From: Polaromonas sp. P2-4
GTDB lineage: Bacteria; Pseudomonadota; Gammaproteobacteria; Burkholderiales; Burkholderiaceae_C
Reading direction: 5' to 3'
Assembly: GCA_024703855.1 (NCBI GenBank)
Contig: CP087965.1
Coordinates: 5,882,001-5,946,000, forward strand
Length of the DNA stretch: 64,000 nucleotides
Below the pieces are notes generated by a model. It saw nothing but the letters and a program-made list of their open reading frames with translations. It ran no database searches and was not told the origin of the DNA. Position numbers and translations under genes: made by a program. Below are positions 63,895-64,000 of the stretch, in pieces (the stretch's first letter is position 1; every line of letters begins with the position of its first letter).

Positions 63895-64000
63895 TTTTTG
63901 TCTCCTGAATAACGCTTGTTAACTTGCAACACAACCTCTTGGGGTTGCGCACAAAGCGGGGGTCTAAGCTACGCCTAGATGTGTTTTAAACGCAAATTAG
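63895..64000 (-). promoter_or_regulatory. Upstream region of the PDH operon
   Basis: Contains the ribosome-binding site CAGGAG and a small inverted repeat CAACCCCAAGAGGTTG about 55 bp before the ATG. A promoter is expected here but the window ends, so none is assigned. Confidence 0.35.

Overview
The window looks like chromosome from a Comamonadaceae-type betaproteobacterium (Polaromonas/Rhodoferax/Acidovorax relatives). Grounds: a pyruvate dehydrogenase operon aceE-aceF-BPH-lpdA that carries a betaproteobacterial proteasome homologue, a propionyl-CoA synthetase, an NfeD-slipin pair, a NnrU-like protein, and eight copies of a two-hairpin intergenic repeat (GCTATT..AATAGC followed by GCCC..GGGC). 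No rRNA, tRNA or CRISPR array was recognised. Genus assignment is inference from protein resemblance, not a database result.

Quality warning. Well over 30 single-base indels break otherwise well-conserved genes, including prpE, aceE, aceF, the slipin, the Hsp70, HipA, NnrU and the tautomerase. Homology resumes at once in the next frame, and many indels sit in homopolymers. The likeliest explanation is raw indel error in the assembly rather than mass pseudogenisation. I therefore give whole-gene coordinates for these loci and state where the frame slips. True gene ruins also occur: 5'-truncated SDR, TetR and HAD genes, scattered pieces of lpdA and of an isochorismatase gene, and IS91-type remnants.

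Layout. 0-5.9 kb: metabolic and orphan genes (prpE, a MoaD/ThiS-like protein next to a BNR-propeller protein, DUF1810, VOC, PCMT-like). 5.9-7.6 kb: an IS1202/ISNCY-like insertion with a 17-bp direct repeat. 7.7-16.4 kb: 2OG oxygenase, small exported and membrane proteins, a TolB-like lipoprotein, a PilO/PilP-like gene, a RibD-type reductase and a HEPN-motif protein. 17-25.3 kb: accessory, partly AT-rich zone with GNAT, a 12x octamer, a damaged higBA-like pair, mazEF, duplicated isochorismatase/TetR segments, and a cassette-like stretch with an attC-like site between dapB and a membrane-protein gene. 25.3-31.3 kb: NnrU, DUF2721, hipBA, Hsp70 with a partner gene, MerR, NTF2-like. 31.5-44.2 kb: nfeD-slipin, cutA, an Abi-C HEPN gene, an MCE/MlaE transporter without a local ATPase, LysE, a MocR regulator facing DUF2917, a tautomerase, a PQQ-type sugar dehydrogenase and an NlpC/P60 hydrolase. 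44.2-56.8 kb: tandem LuxR genes, a Thr/Ser-rich lipoprotein, a 7TMR-DISM protein with a degenerate GGDEF region flanked by lpdA ruins, a REC-PP2C-STAS switch protein, an IS91-like transposase with an in-frame TGA, and an intact IS1595 element. 56.9-63.9 kb: the PDH operon.

How genes work together. aceE, aceF and lpdA encode the E1, E2 and E3 of pyruvate dehydrogenase, and the proteasome-like subunit overlaps lpdA by 4 bp, so it is probably co-expressed with the complex. Three addiction-type modules (higBA-like, mazEF, hipBA) and two HEPN-type proteins give the central part a defence or stress-island flavour. The most unusual features are the repeated partial copies of lpdA and of the isochorismatase gene, the repeat element that has become signal-peptide coding sequence, and the integron-cassette-like dapB unit.
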